Positions 55,398-63,879 of a stretch of DNA of 64,000 nucleotides are shown here, one piece after another (within the stretch, counting starts at the first letter, position 1; every line of letters begins with the position of its first letter). The notes below the pieces were generated by a model, which saw only the letters and a program-made list of their open reading frames with translations, did not search any database and was not told the DNA's origin. A program made the translations under genes and the position numbers. Origin of the DNA: Shewanella sp. SR44-3 (GTDB taxonomy: Bacteria > Pseudomonadota > Gammaproteobacteria > Enterobacterales > Shewanellaceae); contig NZ_JACJDV010000007.1 of assembly GCF_014163735.1 (NCBI RefSeq), positions 91,352-155,351 on the forward strand. The letters are read 5' to 3'.

Positions 55398-55446
55398 AAT
55401 TTTTAGACGTTTTTTATAAGTCTTAAGCTTACCAAAACTATAACAT
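55396..55446 (+). promoter_or_regulatory. ExsA-type promoter of the exsD-sctL operon
   Basis: AAAA (55396-55399), GAC (55406-55408), six bases, TATAA at the TGnnA position (G changed to A), then 21 bp to TAACAT (55441-55446). It begins right at the exsA stop codon. Confidence 0.45.
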
Positions 55447-55475
55447 TGCTCACGAATATTATCTGAGGACGTGTA

Positions 55476-56420
55476 ATGGCATCAGAATCGATGAACAAGT
55501 CAAAATTTACAGGACGAAAAATTAGTTTAGTAACAAGTGATGCTTGTGTTACGGCTAATACGGCTTTGGCGTCATCTGTTGTCAATGTGAACCACAGGGA
55601 GCTCGTTGAACAGGGCGTGGTTAACCATCAGCAATTATTGCTACTTAAGCGTGTTATTGAGCGCCGTATTCTCGACTGTATTTTAGCCAGTGACTATATC
55701 AAGACCTGTGCTGCTTATAAAGTCTCACTTACTAAAAATGATCTAAAGCTGTTTTTACAAATCAGTGCAGATATTTTTAGGGGAAGCCACAAACGTCAAA
55801 TGCGGGAGTTATTAACTGAGATTAATACTGGCCTAATCCCAAGGTTTAATCTGGCAAATATTGAGATATTAGCCAGATTGGTTTTTCAAGCTCTAAAGGC
55901 TTGGTTATTAAGTAAAAATGACAGTTACCATTCGAGTATTTCTCAAGAGTATCAAGGGTTACTTATCCTTAAATCTCAATTAGAGATTAAAATCGATTTT
56001 TGGAGTCAGCTTAATGCCAGTGATGAGAGGAAAGCATACTTAGAAGCTCATATACAAGAGGCTAATCAAGGGCTAGAAAAGTGTCTTTCACAGCTTGAAA
56101 AATTGACCCCTGTTTTTGAACAGTTACAGAATTATCAAAAACAAGTGGTTGATGCCCTGTTGAGTGATCTCCAAAACCTGATATCTACAGACATAAGCGC
56201 AGAGAACTTCTCAACTTGTTTGACTGAAATATCATCCAAGCTCCCAGAGTTAACGGGAGTACTAACCATGCTCAATGATCTTAGCTTAGGCCGTGAAACT
56301 GATAAGGCTAGTCTATGGCATTGGTTAACTACCATTGGACCGTTATCTTCAGGTTTTTTATTTGAAGTCAATAATGAAAAGCAAGCGCCATTAAGTCCAG
56401 TTTGGCGACAGGCAAAATAA
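55476..56420 (+). CDS. exsD: T3SS anti-activator ExsD
   Basis: A 314-residue protein (ExsD 276) that binds and disables ExsA until ExsC takes it away. Helical segments LLLLKRVIERRILDCILASD, IFRGSHKRQMRELLTEIN and a central coiled coil fit ExsD by eye; the opening 40 residues are unlike. The position (first gene before sctB) is exactly that of P. aeruginosa. GAGGA precedes the ATG. It is followed directly by sctB (YscB type). Confidence 0.85.
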   Translation: MASESMNKSKFTGRKISLVTSDACVTANTALASSVVNVNHRELVEQGVVNHQQLLLLKRVIERRILDCILASDYIKTCAAYKVSLTKNDLKLFLQISADIFRGSHKRQMRELLTEINTGLIPRFNLANIEILARLVFQALKAWLLSKNDSYHSSISQEYQGLLILKSQLEIKIDFWSQLNASDERKAYLEAHIQEANQGLEKCLSQLEKLTPVFEQLQNYQKQVVDALLSDLQNLISTDISAENFSTCLTEISSKLPELTGVLTMLNDLSLGRETDKASLWHWLTTIGPLSSGFLFEVNNEKQAPLSPVWRQAK

Positions 56421-56855
56421 ATGAATTTAGAACTAACAAATTTAATGTCGGCACTTAGCACTAAGTTAAATAAAGCCCCATTTATGGCAAATGACCAAGG
56501 GCGTTATCGCTTGGCCTTTGATGACGTCAGCGTTGAGGTTTACCAAAGTCATGAGTGGCTGATTGTTGAGAGTGACTTACAGCTAGAATTATCCTCAGGG
56601 CTGAATTACCAGCAAGAAGCAGCCCTTGAAAAAGCCATGCAGCAAGCCTTGGTTCAAGTACGCAACAGTAGCGCTATTTTGGCCATTAATGATCAAGACA
56701 AACTGACCTTAGCGCAAAAAGAATCCATGAATATTTCTCACTTCGGTTTCATCGCTATGATTAACCATCAGGTTGATGCCGCAGAGAAATATCAACAAGT
56801 CATTCAGCAGCATACTCTGGCTAGCTCAAATTTGAATAATGTGTGGTTACCTTAA
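56421..56855 (+). CDS. yscB: T3SS chaperone YscB (PscB)
   Basis: A 144-residue class I chaperone (YscB 137) that pairs with SycN to escort SctW. It has the CesT pattern with RYRLAFDDVSVEVYQSHEW and a long last helix. It starts one base after the exsD stop and overlaps the secretin gene by one base as TAATG. Note that the symbol SctB is used for the translocator YopD, not for this protein. Confidence 0.85.
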   Translation: MNLELTNLMSALSTKLNKAPFMANDQGRYRLAFDDVSVEVYQSHEWLIVESDLQLELSSGLNYQQEAALEKAMQQALVQVRNSSAILAINDQDKLTLAQKESMNISHFGFIAMINHQVDAAEKYQQVIQQHTLASSNLNNVWLP

Positions 56856-58705
56856 TGATGTTGAATACAATTCAAGTCAGTTTTCGCGCTTTCGGCATGC
56901 TTTTGTTGTGTCTTTTTTGGGGCAGTGCTCAAGGGCAATCACTTGATTGGGGAGAGCGTGAATTTAAATATTACGCTAATAATGATGAGCTAAAGGACGT
57001 TATTACCAACTTTGCGACCAATTATGGTGTTGCTGCTGCCGTCAGTGAGCAAATCTCTGAACAGGTTAGTGGCCGATACACCCCTGACGATCCAGAAGCT
57101 TTCCTGAATTACCTGTCCAGTCTGTATAACTTAACTTGGTATTATGATGGTGCTGTTTTATATGTTTATAAAGCGGTAGAGACTCAATCAGAGCTCATCC
57201 AGTTAGATCAAGTTTCAGTAAAGACGCTGCGCTCGACCTTAGAATCTACAGGTATTTGGGATCCTCGCTTTGGCTGGAAAGCCATTACAGGTAAAGGCAG
57301 TGTTTATATCGCAGGACCTCCTCGTTACGTTGAACTCATCGCCCAAGTTGCTCAAGTATTAGAGCAACATGAAAGTCAGCAAGTGGCTAAAAGTGATGAT
57401 TTTTATATTGAAATCATACCTCTACGCTATGCTTCCGCCACAGATAGAACCATTAGTTATCGGGATCAAGAAGTTGTAGTGCCAGGCATTGCCACCATAC
57501 TTGAAAATATTTTATCTGGCGTGAATGCTAATGTCGTGGCTGCACCGACAGCTGAGGCCGATGAGACGACTGAAGACAAAGCTCAGGTGATAAGCCGTTT
57601 TCGAAGTGGTGCCATGGTACAAGCAGAGCCTGGTATTAATGCGATTGTAGTACGAGATGCTCGGTCTAGGCTGCCACTTTATCGCCGCCTAATTACCCAA
57701 CTAGACAGGCCTCAAGCGCAAATTGAAATTGGGCTTTCAATCATTGACATCAGTGTTAATGAGCTAGAGCAAATTGGTGTCGATTGGCGACTTGGGGTAA
57801 AAGCGGGTAATAACAAAGTGGTCGATATCAATACCACAGGTGATACCTCAGATAAGATCCAACTGGGCAATGGTCAGGATTTTAAATCAGTATTAGATCA
57901 ATCCAATTTGAATTATCTCTTGGCTCAAGTGAATTTATTGCAGAGTGAAGGTAGCGCTCAAATAGTATCGCGACCGACCTTATTAACCCAAGAAAATGTT
58001 CAGGCAGTACTCAGTACCAGCGAAACTTTTTATGTGCAATTACTTGGAGAGCGTTCTCAATCTCTAGAGGAGGTGACATCTGGGATGGTATTTAAAGTCG
58101 TGCCTAGGATTGTTGGTGACAGAAACTCATCCAGAGCAGACATTAACTTAAGCTTGCAAATCGAGGATGGTTCTAAAGTCCCAGATGGTGCGATCCAAGG
58201 TGTTCCTTCCACTCGAAAAACAGAGATGAGTACTTTGGCGACAGTCAAACAAGGGCAAAGTTTACTCATAGGTGGTGTTTACCGTGATGAGATAACCCAG
58301 AGATTACGTAAGGTTCCATTACTTGGAGATATTCCTTGGATTGGGCAATTATTCCGCTCAGAAGCAAACACGAAAAGACGTACTGTGCGTTTATTTATTG
58401 TCGAGCCTAGGATTGTCACCCAAGGGCTTGGAGATAATGTGATTGTGGGGAATAACCAAGATTTACGTAACCAGATCGCAGGCATAGAGGATATCTCTAA
58501 CTTAAATCGCAGCTTTCGTTCAGCAATCAGTTTATACAGCTGCAAAATGACTGAAGAGGCGATTGAGCAGCAACAAGGTTTACTCAGTGATGGTGTAAGT
58601 TCTTATAGGCAAGCTTGTGAACTGCCAACCGGTGAAGTTGGCGCTAGGATAGTTCCAGGTTCTTGTGATGAGCCTGATCTTAGCTGTCTTGCTCCAATTG
58701 AATAG
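56855..58705 (+). CDS. sctC: T3SS secretin SctC (YscC)
   Basis: A 616-residue outer-membrane ring protein. A signal peptide (about 1-28, ending SAQG) precedes N0/N1 domains (about 30-165), a spacer domain, and the secretin domain (about 275-525) with the VPLLGDIPWIGQLFR hallmark. It forms the channel through the outer membrane and needs the pilotin ExsB. Two ATG codons (56855, 56858) are possible. Length matches YscC (607) and PscC (600). Confidence 0.95.
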   Translation: MMLNTIQVSFRAFGMLLLCLFWGSAQGQSLDWGEREFKYYANNDELKDVITNFATNYGVAAAVSEQISEQVSGRYTPDDPEAFLNYLSSLYNLTWYYDGAVLYVYKAVETQSELIQLDQVSVKTLRSTLESTGIWDPRFGWKAITGKGSVYIAGPPRYVELIAQVAQVLEQHESQQVAKSDDFYIEIIPLRYASATDRTISYRDQEVVVPGIATILENILSGVNANVVAAPTAEADETTEDKAQVISRFRSGAMVQAEPGINAIVVRDARSRLPLYRRLITQLDRPQAQIEIGLSIIDISVNELEQIGVDWRLGVKAGNNKVVDINTTGDTSDKIQLGNGQDFKSVLDQSNLNYLLAQVNLLQSEGSAQIVSRPTLLTQENVQAVLSTSETFYVQLLGERSQSLEEVTSGMVFKVVPRIVGDRNSSRADINLSLQIEDGSKVPDGAIQGVPSTRKTEMSTLATVKQGQSLLIGGVYRDEITQRLRKVPLLGDIPWIGQLFRSEANTKRRTVRLFIVEPRIVTQGLGDNVIVGNNQDLRNQIAGIEDISNLNRSFRSAISLYSCKMTEEAIEQQQGLLSDGVSSYRQACELPTGEVGARIVPGSCDEPDLSCLAPIE

Positions 58706-58717
58706 GTAACCAAGCAT

Positions 58718-60049
58718 ATGACCCAATGGAAAATGAGGCTGCTAGCCGGTAGTCATGCTCAGGTCGAGTTACCTCTTAGCGTCGGTGAGTTTATTATCGG
58801 CAGTGATGCGCTCAATGCTGACATAGTATTAACCGATAAAGATATCAAAGAGCAGCATTTGACCTTAAATGTTGGTCAAGAGGTGAGCATAACCGGCCTC
58901 ACTGCTGAATCTGTGCTGTTTATTAATAATGAACAGAAAAAAGCGGCCTCAAACTTAGTGCTTAATCGAGGCGATAGGGTGAAATTAGGGGGCTTGAGTT
59001 TTGTTATTGGTTTTATAGATGATGAATTAAATCAATCTTCTAGCGACTCAAAAGCGGTAGCTGTTGAGCTTAATGTTAGACCTAAAACCACAGGTATATG
59101 GCGAAAATCGTTATTGCTTGGACTGCTGTTTAGTTTGGTTCCTAGTACTTTTTTGTTTATTAAGATGAAAGCTCAAACTGAAGACAACGCGGTCGTAGTG
59201 AATGAGGCTGAGCCGATAGTATTAGTGAGAAATGCCGTCGAACAGTTGGAACTTAAGGATGTGCGAGTCGAATGGAATGGACTGGCAAACCAAGTTGAGC
59301 TTGAAGGTTATGTTGAAAGTAATATACAAAAAAATCAACTTCTTAATAAAATTGAGGCCTTGGGCATTAATTACAAAAGTCACCTCCGTGCTATGAATAC
59401 CATACGTCGAGGGGTGAAGTTTATTTTAGGTAATTTAGGTTATCACCAAGTGCAAGTTAAAAATGGTGATTCAGCTGGCACAGTATTATTGACTGGCTAT
59501 ATCGATGATGCCAGTCGCTGGAGCCAAGTTGAAAAAATTATTGAAAGTGATGTGCCAGGCCTCATTGCTTGGAAAGTTGAGCTGCAAAGGGCTGGAGCTT
59601 ATTTAGATGCCCTTAAAGAGATGTTGGACGCGGAGAGTTTACTGGATAAATTACAGCTAGTTAAAGCATCTGACAGGATTGAGGCTCGAGGGGAATTAAA
59701 TGAAGTGGACAGTACTAAATTTTATAATGTTGCCCGGGATTTCAGAGAGAAATTTGGTGATAAACCCTATTTAGTGTTGAAGTCGATCCCTAAGGTTAGT
59801 AAAGGGGCGAATATTGATTTTGCAGTAAGAGCGGTGAATTTTGGCCGTGTACCTTACATAGTGCTCGCTGATAACAGCAGATACACAGAAGGCAGCAGAA
59901 CCCCTTCAGGTTACCTTATTTTGAGCATTACCGAGTTTGGTGTTGATATCGCCAAAAATGAGCAACGAATTACCATTAATTTTGGAGGCATAAATGACAG
60001 AGTCGCCAGTCAATATGACGCAGTTGGAGGCGCGCTTGCGCGGCACTGA
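58718..60049 (+). CDS. sctD: T3SS inner ring protein SctD (YscD)
   Basis: A 443-residue bitopic protein (YscD 419). It has a cytoplasmic FHA-like domain (about 1-110, LSVGEFIIGSD), one membrane helix (about 130-150, SLLLGLLFSLVPSTFLFI), and periplasmic ring-building modules. It joins SctJ in the inner ring and connects to SctC. It lies 12 bases after sctC and its last 56 bases overlap sctE-type chaperone gene yscE. Confidence 0.92.
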   Translation: MTQWKMRLLAGSHAQVELPLSVGEFIIGSDALNADIVLTDKDIKEQHLTLNVGQEVSITGLTAESVLFINNEQKKAASNLVLNRGDRVKLGGLSFVIGFIDDELNQSSSDSKAVAVELNVRPKTTGIWRKSLLLGLLFSLVPSTFLFIKMKAQTEDNAVVVNEAEPIVLVRNAVEQLELKDVRVEWNGLANQVELEGYVESNIQKNQLLNKIEALGINYKSHLRAMNTIRRGVKFILGNLGYHQVQVKNGDSAGTVLLTGYIDDASRWSQVEKIIESDVPGLIAWKVELQRAGAYLDALKEMLDAESLLDKLQLVKASDRIEARGELNEVDSTKFYNVARDFREKFGDKPYLVLKSIPKVSKGANIDFAVRAVNFGRVPYIVLADNSRYTEGSRTPSGYLILSITEFGVDIAKNEQRITINFGGINDRVASQYDAVGGALARH

Positions 60050-60209
60050 TGGTCAAAAAGAAAGAGCAAATATTCAGCAGCTTCTAGATAGTGAGCGGGG
60101 AAATATTAAGCGTGAAATTAACGCAGGATGCCGACCTGAACACTACTTGATATTAACCAAGCAGTTAACTGCGCTCGAAGCGGCCCAAGCCATTATTGGC
60201 AAACTTTAA
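59994..60209 (+). CDS. yscE: T3SS needle co-chaperone YscE (PscE)
   Basis: A 71-residue helical hairpin protein (PscE 67, YscE 66). TQLEARLRGTDGQKERANIQ and HYLILTKQLTALEAAQAII are its two helices. With YscG it sequesters the needle monomer SctF in the cytosol. GGAGG lies eight bases before the ATG, within the sctD coding region, so the 56-base overlap with sctD is genuine. Confidence 0.88.
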   Translation: MTESPVNMTQLEARLRGTDGQKERANIQQLLDSERGNIKREINAGCRPEHYLILTKQLTALEAAQAIIGKL

Positions 60210-60230
60210 TCATTTTTTAAGGAACATAAT

Positions 60231-60479
60231 ATGCCTATTACTGACAGTTCAAGTTTAGATCTTAACTCAGTTGTCACCAGTATTGATGAATCTCTAAAGC
60301 TTGCTGACACGCGCGTAAAAGAGAAAATTGGTGGTGTATCAGGCGCCGGCGCCGATGACCCCGCTAAATTAGCCGAACTGCAGCATGCCATAAACAGTTG
60401 GTCTGTGATGTATAACATCCGCTCTACTGTGGTTAAGTCCATTAAAGATGTTATGCAGAGCATATTACAAAAAGTGTAG
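60231..60479 (+). CDS. sctF: T3SS needle protein SctF (YscF)
   Basis: An 82-residue needle subunit (YscF 87, PscF 85). The SVVTSIDESLKLADTRVKEK part and the PAKLAELQHAINSWSVMYNI helix are standard. Over a hundred copies form the extracellular needle. AAGGAA precedes the ATG. It lies between its chaperone genes yscE and yscG. Confidence 0.94.
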   Translation: MPITDSSSLDLNSVVTSIDESLKLADTRVKEKIGGVSGAGADDPAKLAELQHAINSWSVMYNIRSTVVKSIKDVMQSILQKV

Positions 60480-60489
60480 ATGTCTGATT

Positions 60490-60840
60490 ATGAATAAAGA
60501 AACCAAAAAATTGCTTGCAGAGCTTGGGATGCTAGCTGTAGGGCAGCATCAATATGTTGAGGCTGAAAGTATTGCATTGGCGTTAGATGATGATGCCGAT
60601 TTTATTGAAATTGTGGCGACTATTCGCAGCTTAAGTTTGATGAATCAAGCTAAATATCAAGAGGCGCTGAATTTATTAGAGCCATTGGCAGAGCAATATC
60701 CAGATCTCATTTGTTTTATCGTTTTGTGCGCTGACCAACTTGATTTGGCCATTAAGAAAGATTTTTGGCTTCAACAAGCGCAAAACCTAGGTTCTGTTAA
60801 CTTACAAGCATTTGTTAGCAGCTACTTGGCTCCCCAGTGA
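60490..60840 (+). CDS. yscG: T3SS needle chaperone YscG (PscG)
   Basis: A 116-residue tetratricopeptide protein (YscG 115). Helix pairs ETKKLLAELGMLAVGQHQYVE and YQEALNLLEPLAEQYPD are visible. It wraps the C-terminal helix of SctF. A longer frame from 60448 overlaps sctF; the ATG at 60490 gives the family length. It overlaps the GTG start of yscH. Confidence 0.88.
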   Translation: MNKETKKLLAELGMLAVGQHQYVEAESIALALDDDADFIEIVATIRSLSLMNQAKYQEALNLLEPLAEQYPDLICFIVLCADQLDLAIKKDFWLQQAQNLGSVNLQAFVSSYLAPQ

Positions 60841-61469
60841 TAGAGTTAAATCAGACCGTTAATCAGGATGTTTATACTGCGAACTTAAGCCGTCAGCGAG
60901 TGGTTCCACTTGCTGAACAGCAGACCTTGGAAATGAGTATTTCTCGCGGTCAAGGGCGTGGGGTGCCAGATAACGACGTGCGCACAAGCACGACGAGTAA
61001 TACAGCGGCAAAGCCTGGCGTAGATCCTGTTCTTGATGGTTTTTATCAGCGGATTTCAGCCATGGATAAGGTAACTTCTACGCAGATTAAAGCCGAACTT
61101 AGCAGTGCATTTCACGGTGATAAATCTGCGGCTAACCAAGCATTGTGGTTTGCGTTTAATCAAGCCAATAGCAGTGGGAAACGGGCTTTGGCTACACAGC
61201 TAAAGCAATTAGTGAGTGATGACTTTATGGGTCGACTCATTACGGAGACTCCAACATCAGCTGCAGAACTTAAAGCCATTTTAAAGGAAGAATTCCAGTT
61301 TGTTTCTCGCCGTGAAACTGCACTTTGGCAAGCTTGGAGCCAATTAAAAGCTGATCCCGATAAAAGCGCATTAGTCGAGTTAATTCGCGATGAATTAGGT
61401 CACCTTATTCAGCTAAATAGTTTGATGCGCAACATGATGACAAACACCACTCGGCCGGACTTATTTTAG
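60837..61469 (+). CDS. yscH: T3SS early secreted protein YscH/YopR type
   Basis: A 210-residue helical protein (YscH/YopR 165, PscH 144-ish), so it is long for the family. The segments PGVDPVLDGFYQRISAMDKV and ALWQAWSQLKADPDK match the YopR core by layout. YopR is secreted early and influences needle assembly. The first 60 residues are polar and of low complexity. The start is GTG at 60837, overlapping yscG by four bases. Confidence 0.78.
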   Translation: MIELNQTVNQDVYTANLSRQRVVPLAEQQTLEMSISRGQGRGVPDNDVRTSTTSNTAAKPGVDPVLDGFYQRISAMDKVTSTQIKAELSSAFHGDKSAANQALWFAFNQANSSGKRALATQLKQLVSDDFMGRLITETPTSAAELKAILKEEFQFVSRRETALWQAWSQLKADPDKSALVELIRDELGHLIQLNSLMRNMMTNTTRPDLF

Positions 61470-61477
61470 GAAGTAAT

Positions 61478-61822
61478 ATGATTGAATCTAACTTTACTCA
61501 GGCGCTCAGTACCAGTATTGAACAGCTGCAAGATTCGCAAGTTGCAGATCCTAATGCAGTAACTGAATTTGAACAAGCAATGCAAAAAAATGTCGACAAT
61601 GGTTTAGGGGATTCAGTGTTAAACGAGATTGTGGACATGAAAAAGCAAATTTCAGGCGCAACCCAGAGCTTAAAGACTGCCATGAGCTCAGGCATTGATG
61701 ATCCTGGTGCCTTAATGGAAATTCAATGGGCATTAACTCGGCTTACTATGCAAGAAGAATTGATAGCTAAGACGGCGGGTAAAACCAGCCAAAATGTCGA
61801 AACCCTAATGAAAGCCCAGTAA
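61478..61822 (+). CDS. sctI: T3SS inner rod protein SctI (YscI)
   Basis: A 114-residue protein (YscI 115). It has a polar N-terminus and the conserved C-terminal helix DPGALMEIQWALTRLTMQEELIAKT, as in inner rod subunits that link the export gate to the needle base. It lies eight bases after yscH, with AGGAAG before the ATG. Confidence 0.92.
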   Translation: MIESNFTQALSTSIEQLQDSQVADPNAVTEFEQAMQKNVDNGLGDSVLNEIVDMKKQISGATQSLKTAMSSGIDDPGALMEIQWALTRLTMQEELIAKTAGKTSQNVETLMKAQ

Positions 61823-61823
61823 C

Positions 61824-62570
61824 ATGATGAATAGTTTCCTGAAAATAGCACTAATAAGCTGCTTACTTGTGCTCAGTGGTTGTAAAACTGAGCTATACAA
61901 TGGTTTATCCCAAAAAGAAGGCAATGAGATGCTGGCCATTTTACTTGTGGCAGGGATAAGCACTGAAAAATTACCCGATAGTGATGAAAGAATAAAGCTA
62001 ATGGTGGAAGAGTCACAGCTTTCATTGGCGTTAGCGACCTTGAAAAGTCAGGGTTATCCTAAGGATAAATTTGCCAGTTTAGGGGAAGTGTTTCCTGATG
62101 AAGGTTTAATCTCTTCTCCTCTGGAGGAGCGAGCAAGATTGATGTTTGCCAAGTCTCAGGAAATTTCTTCTACATTATCTCAAATAGATGGTGTGATCAC
62201 CGCCAGAGTGCATATTGTTAAGCCCCAAGAAGAAAAAATACGTGGACGTAATAAAGAAATCACTTCTTCTGCCTCAGTGTTTATCAAGCATGCTCCGAAT
62301 ATTGATATCGAGTCTTTGGTTCCTCAGATAAAACTACTGGTTAATAACAGTATTGAAGGATTAAATTACGATAGGATCAGTGTTATTTTGGTGCCAGCCA
62401 TAGAAAGTCGCTTGATCTCAAACCAGCAAAAACTGGTAACGGTATTATCGTTAAAAATGGCCGCAACTTCAGAGCAGCGTTTTATTGGCCTATTAACATT
62501 CTTCATGATTATTTTACTAGGCACAAACATAGCCACATATTTGTGGAGTAAAAAGCAGAGTGGTCAATAA
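61824..62570 (+). CDS. sctJ: T3SS inner ring lipoprotein SctJ (YscJ)
   Basis: A 248-residue lipoprotein of the YscJ/FliF family. Signal and lipobox LVLSGC (Cys20) precede KTELYNGLSQKEGNEMLAILL. Two ring-building domains follow (about 25-75 and 105-190), then a C-terminal membrane helix (about 215-237). With SctD it forms the inner-membrane ring. It starts one base after sctI; ATG codons at 61824 and 61827 are both possible. Confidence 0.95.
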   Translation: MMNSFLKIALISCLLVLSGCKTELYNGLSQKEGNEMLAILLVAGISTEKLPDSDERIKLMVEESQLSLALATLKSQGYPKDKFASLGEVFPDEGLISSPLEERARLMFAKSQEISSTLSQIDGVITARVHIVKPQEEKIRGRNKEITSSASVFIKHAPNIDIESLVPQIKLLVNNSIEGLNYDRISVILVPAIESRLISNQQKLVTVLSLKMAATSEQRFIGLLTFFMIILLGTNIATYLWSKKQSGQ

Positions 62571-62572
62571 TT

Positions 62573-63256
62573 ATGTTGCCTAAGGAAACTGAGTCCTTAA
62601 GTGATGTAGCGTTAAGCTATGAACAAAGTTTACATCAGTATCTTTATCAGCCGCTGAGCTATATAGACAGCAGTTGGCTTAAGGCGATACCTTTAGGTGA
62701 TAATGTCCTTAAACTTGATGGCTGGCGCTATAATAGTAATTTAAATCAGTGGCTTATTTCGTGCCTGTCCCTAGGTGATGTCAGTGAAAGCGATTTTTCT
62801 AATCCAGCTCGCTCTATAGCTTTATTACCCACAGCAGAGCTTAAGCTTGTGTTGCATTATCTTGGTGCCACGCTTCATAGTCAGGCTTGTAAAGCCGTGG
62901 TGTTGCGACAACCAAGGCAAGTATTGCTGGCTAATATGGGAGAGGAGGCGTATCAATTTTGCCTGACCCAAACTCAATTGTTGTTATCTCACTGGCCTAC
63001 ACCATGGGTAAAGCCTTTACCTGAGGTTATCACAAGTCATTACTTTCAAATTTGTGGATTGCAGTTTGTTATGTCTATGTTTGAACCTGCTCAGCGAGAG
63101 GCGATGACGGCATGGCAACTTAAGCTTCCTTACGAGTTTAAGGAAGCTTTTAGCGTTACAGAAGAAATGCCTGTAGAGCAGAGAGTCATTGCTTATCAAT
63201 TAATTAAGAAAATATCTAAGCGAGTCATTCCAAAATGCTTTCATTTGTTAAGGTAG
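62573..63256 (+). CDS. sctK: T3SS sorting platform protein SctK (YscK)
   Basis: A 227-residue cytoplasmic protein (YscK 209). It connects SctQ/SctL pods to the cytoplasmic part of SctD. Sequence conservation is low in this family; PLSYIDSSWLKAI at the start and the gene place between sctJ and sctL support the call. It lies two bases after sctJ and overlaps sctL by 22 bases. Confidence 0.82.
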   Translation: MLPKETESLSDVALSYEQSLHQYLYQPLSYIDSSWLKAIPLGDNVLKLDGWRYNSNLNQWLISCLSLGDVSESDFSNPARSIALLPTAELKLVLHYLGATLHSQACKAVVLRQPRQVLLANMGEEAYQFCLTQTQLLLSHWPTPWVKPLPEVITSHYFQICGLQFVMSMFEPAQREAMTAWQLKLPYEFKEAFSVTEEMPVEQRVIAYQLIKKISKRVIPKCFHLLR

Positions 63257-63876
63257 ATACAGATAACCTCAATTTAGTACCTGGCCAAAAAATCTTGAAA
63301 TCAGCCGATTACATGCATTTTCTTGAATCTGAGCATTTGATCCAAGCGGCACAAGCTAAAGCGGCGAGAATTATTCGTGATGCAGAGCTTGTGTATGAAA
63401 AAGAGAAAAAACGCGGCTATGAAGATGGTCAGCTAGCCGCCAAGCAAACCTGTGCAGAAGTGATCCTTGATACTGTTGCTCAATGTAATCGTTATTACCT
63501 TTCATCTGAAGTGAAGCTTACCGAAGCGGTCCTCGCTTGTGTGAGTAAAATTTTACAAGGTTTTGATGATGTGGACGTTACTTTAGCTGTGGTTAAAGAA
63601 GCTTTACAGTTAGTGAGTAATCAGAAACAAGTGATTCTACATGTTAATCCTGAACAGCTAATTCAAATTAAAGAGCGGGTTAGTGAGGCGTTAAGTGGGT
63701 TTCCTGAGGTCGGCTATGTGGATGTGGTTGCCGATGGACGATTAAAGAATGGTGGTTGTATTTTAGAAACTGAAGTGGGCATTATCGATGCAAGCATAGA
63801 TGTGCAGTTGCAAGTGCTGAAAAAGCAGATGGAGAAGCAGTTCAAAGAAAAACATCTCAGCAGTATAGCGGAATAA
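63235..63876 (+). CDS. sctL: T3SS stator protein SctL (YscL)
   Basis: A 213-residue FliH/YscL family protein (YscL 223) that holds the SctN ATPase and links it to SctQ. A charged coiled coil (about 35-75, ARIIRDAELVYEKEKKRGYEDG) leads to a C-terminal domain with VILHVNPEQLIQIKERV and the DGRLKNGGCILETEVGIIDAS element typical of FliH-type stators. It is the last gene of the T3SS region; an IS element begins within about ten bases. Confidence 0.93.
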   Translation: MLSFVKVDTDNLNLVPGQKILKSADYMHFLESEHLIQAAQAKAARIIRDAELVYEKEKKRGYEDGQLAAKQTCAEVILDTVAQCNRYYLSSEVKLTEAVLACVSKILQGFDDVDVTLAVVKEALQLVSNQKQVILHVNPEQLIQIKERVSEALSGFPEVGYVDVVADGRLKNGGCILETEVGIIDASIDVQLQVLKKQMEKQFKEKHLSSIAE

Positions 63877-63879
63877 TGG

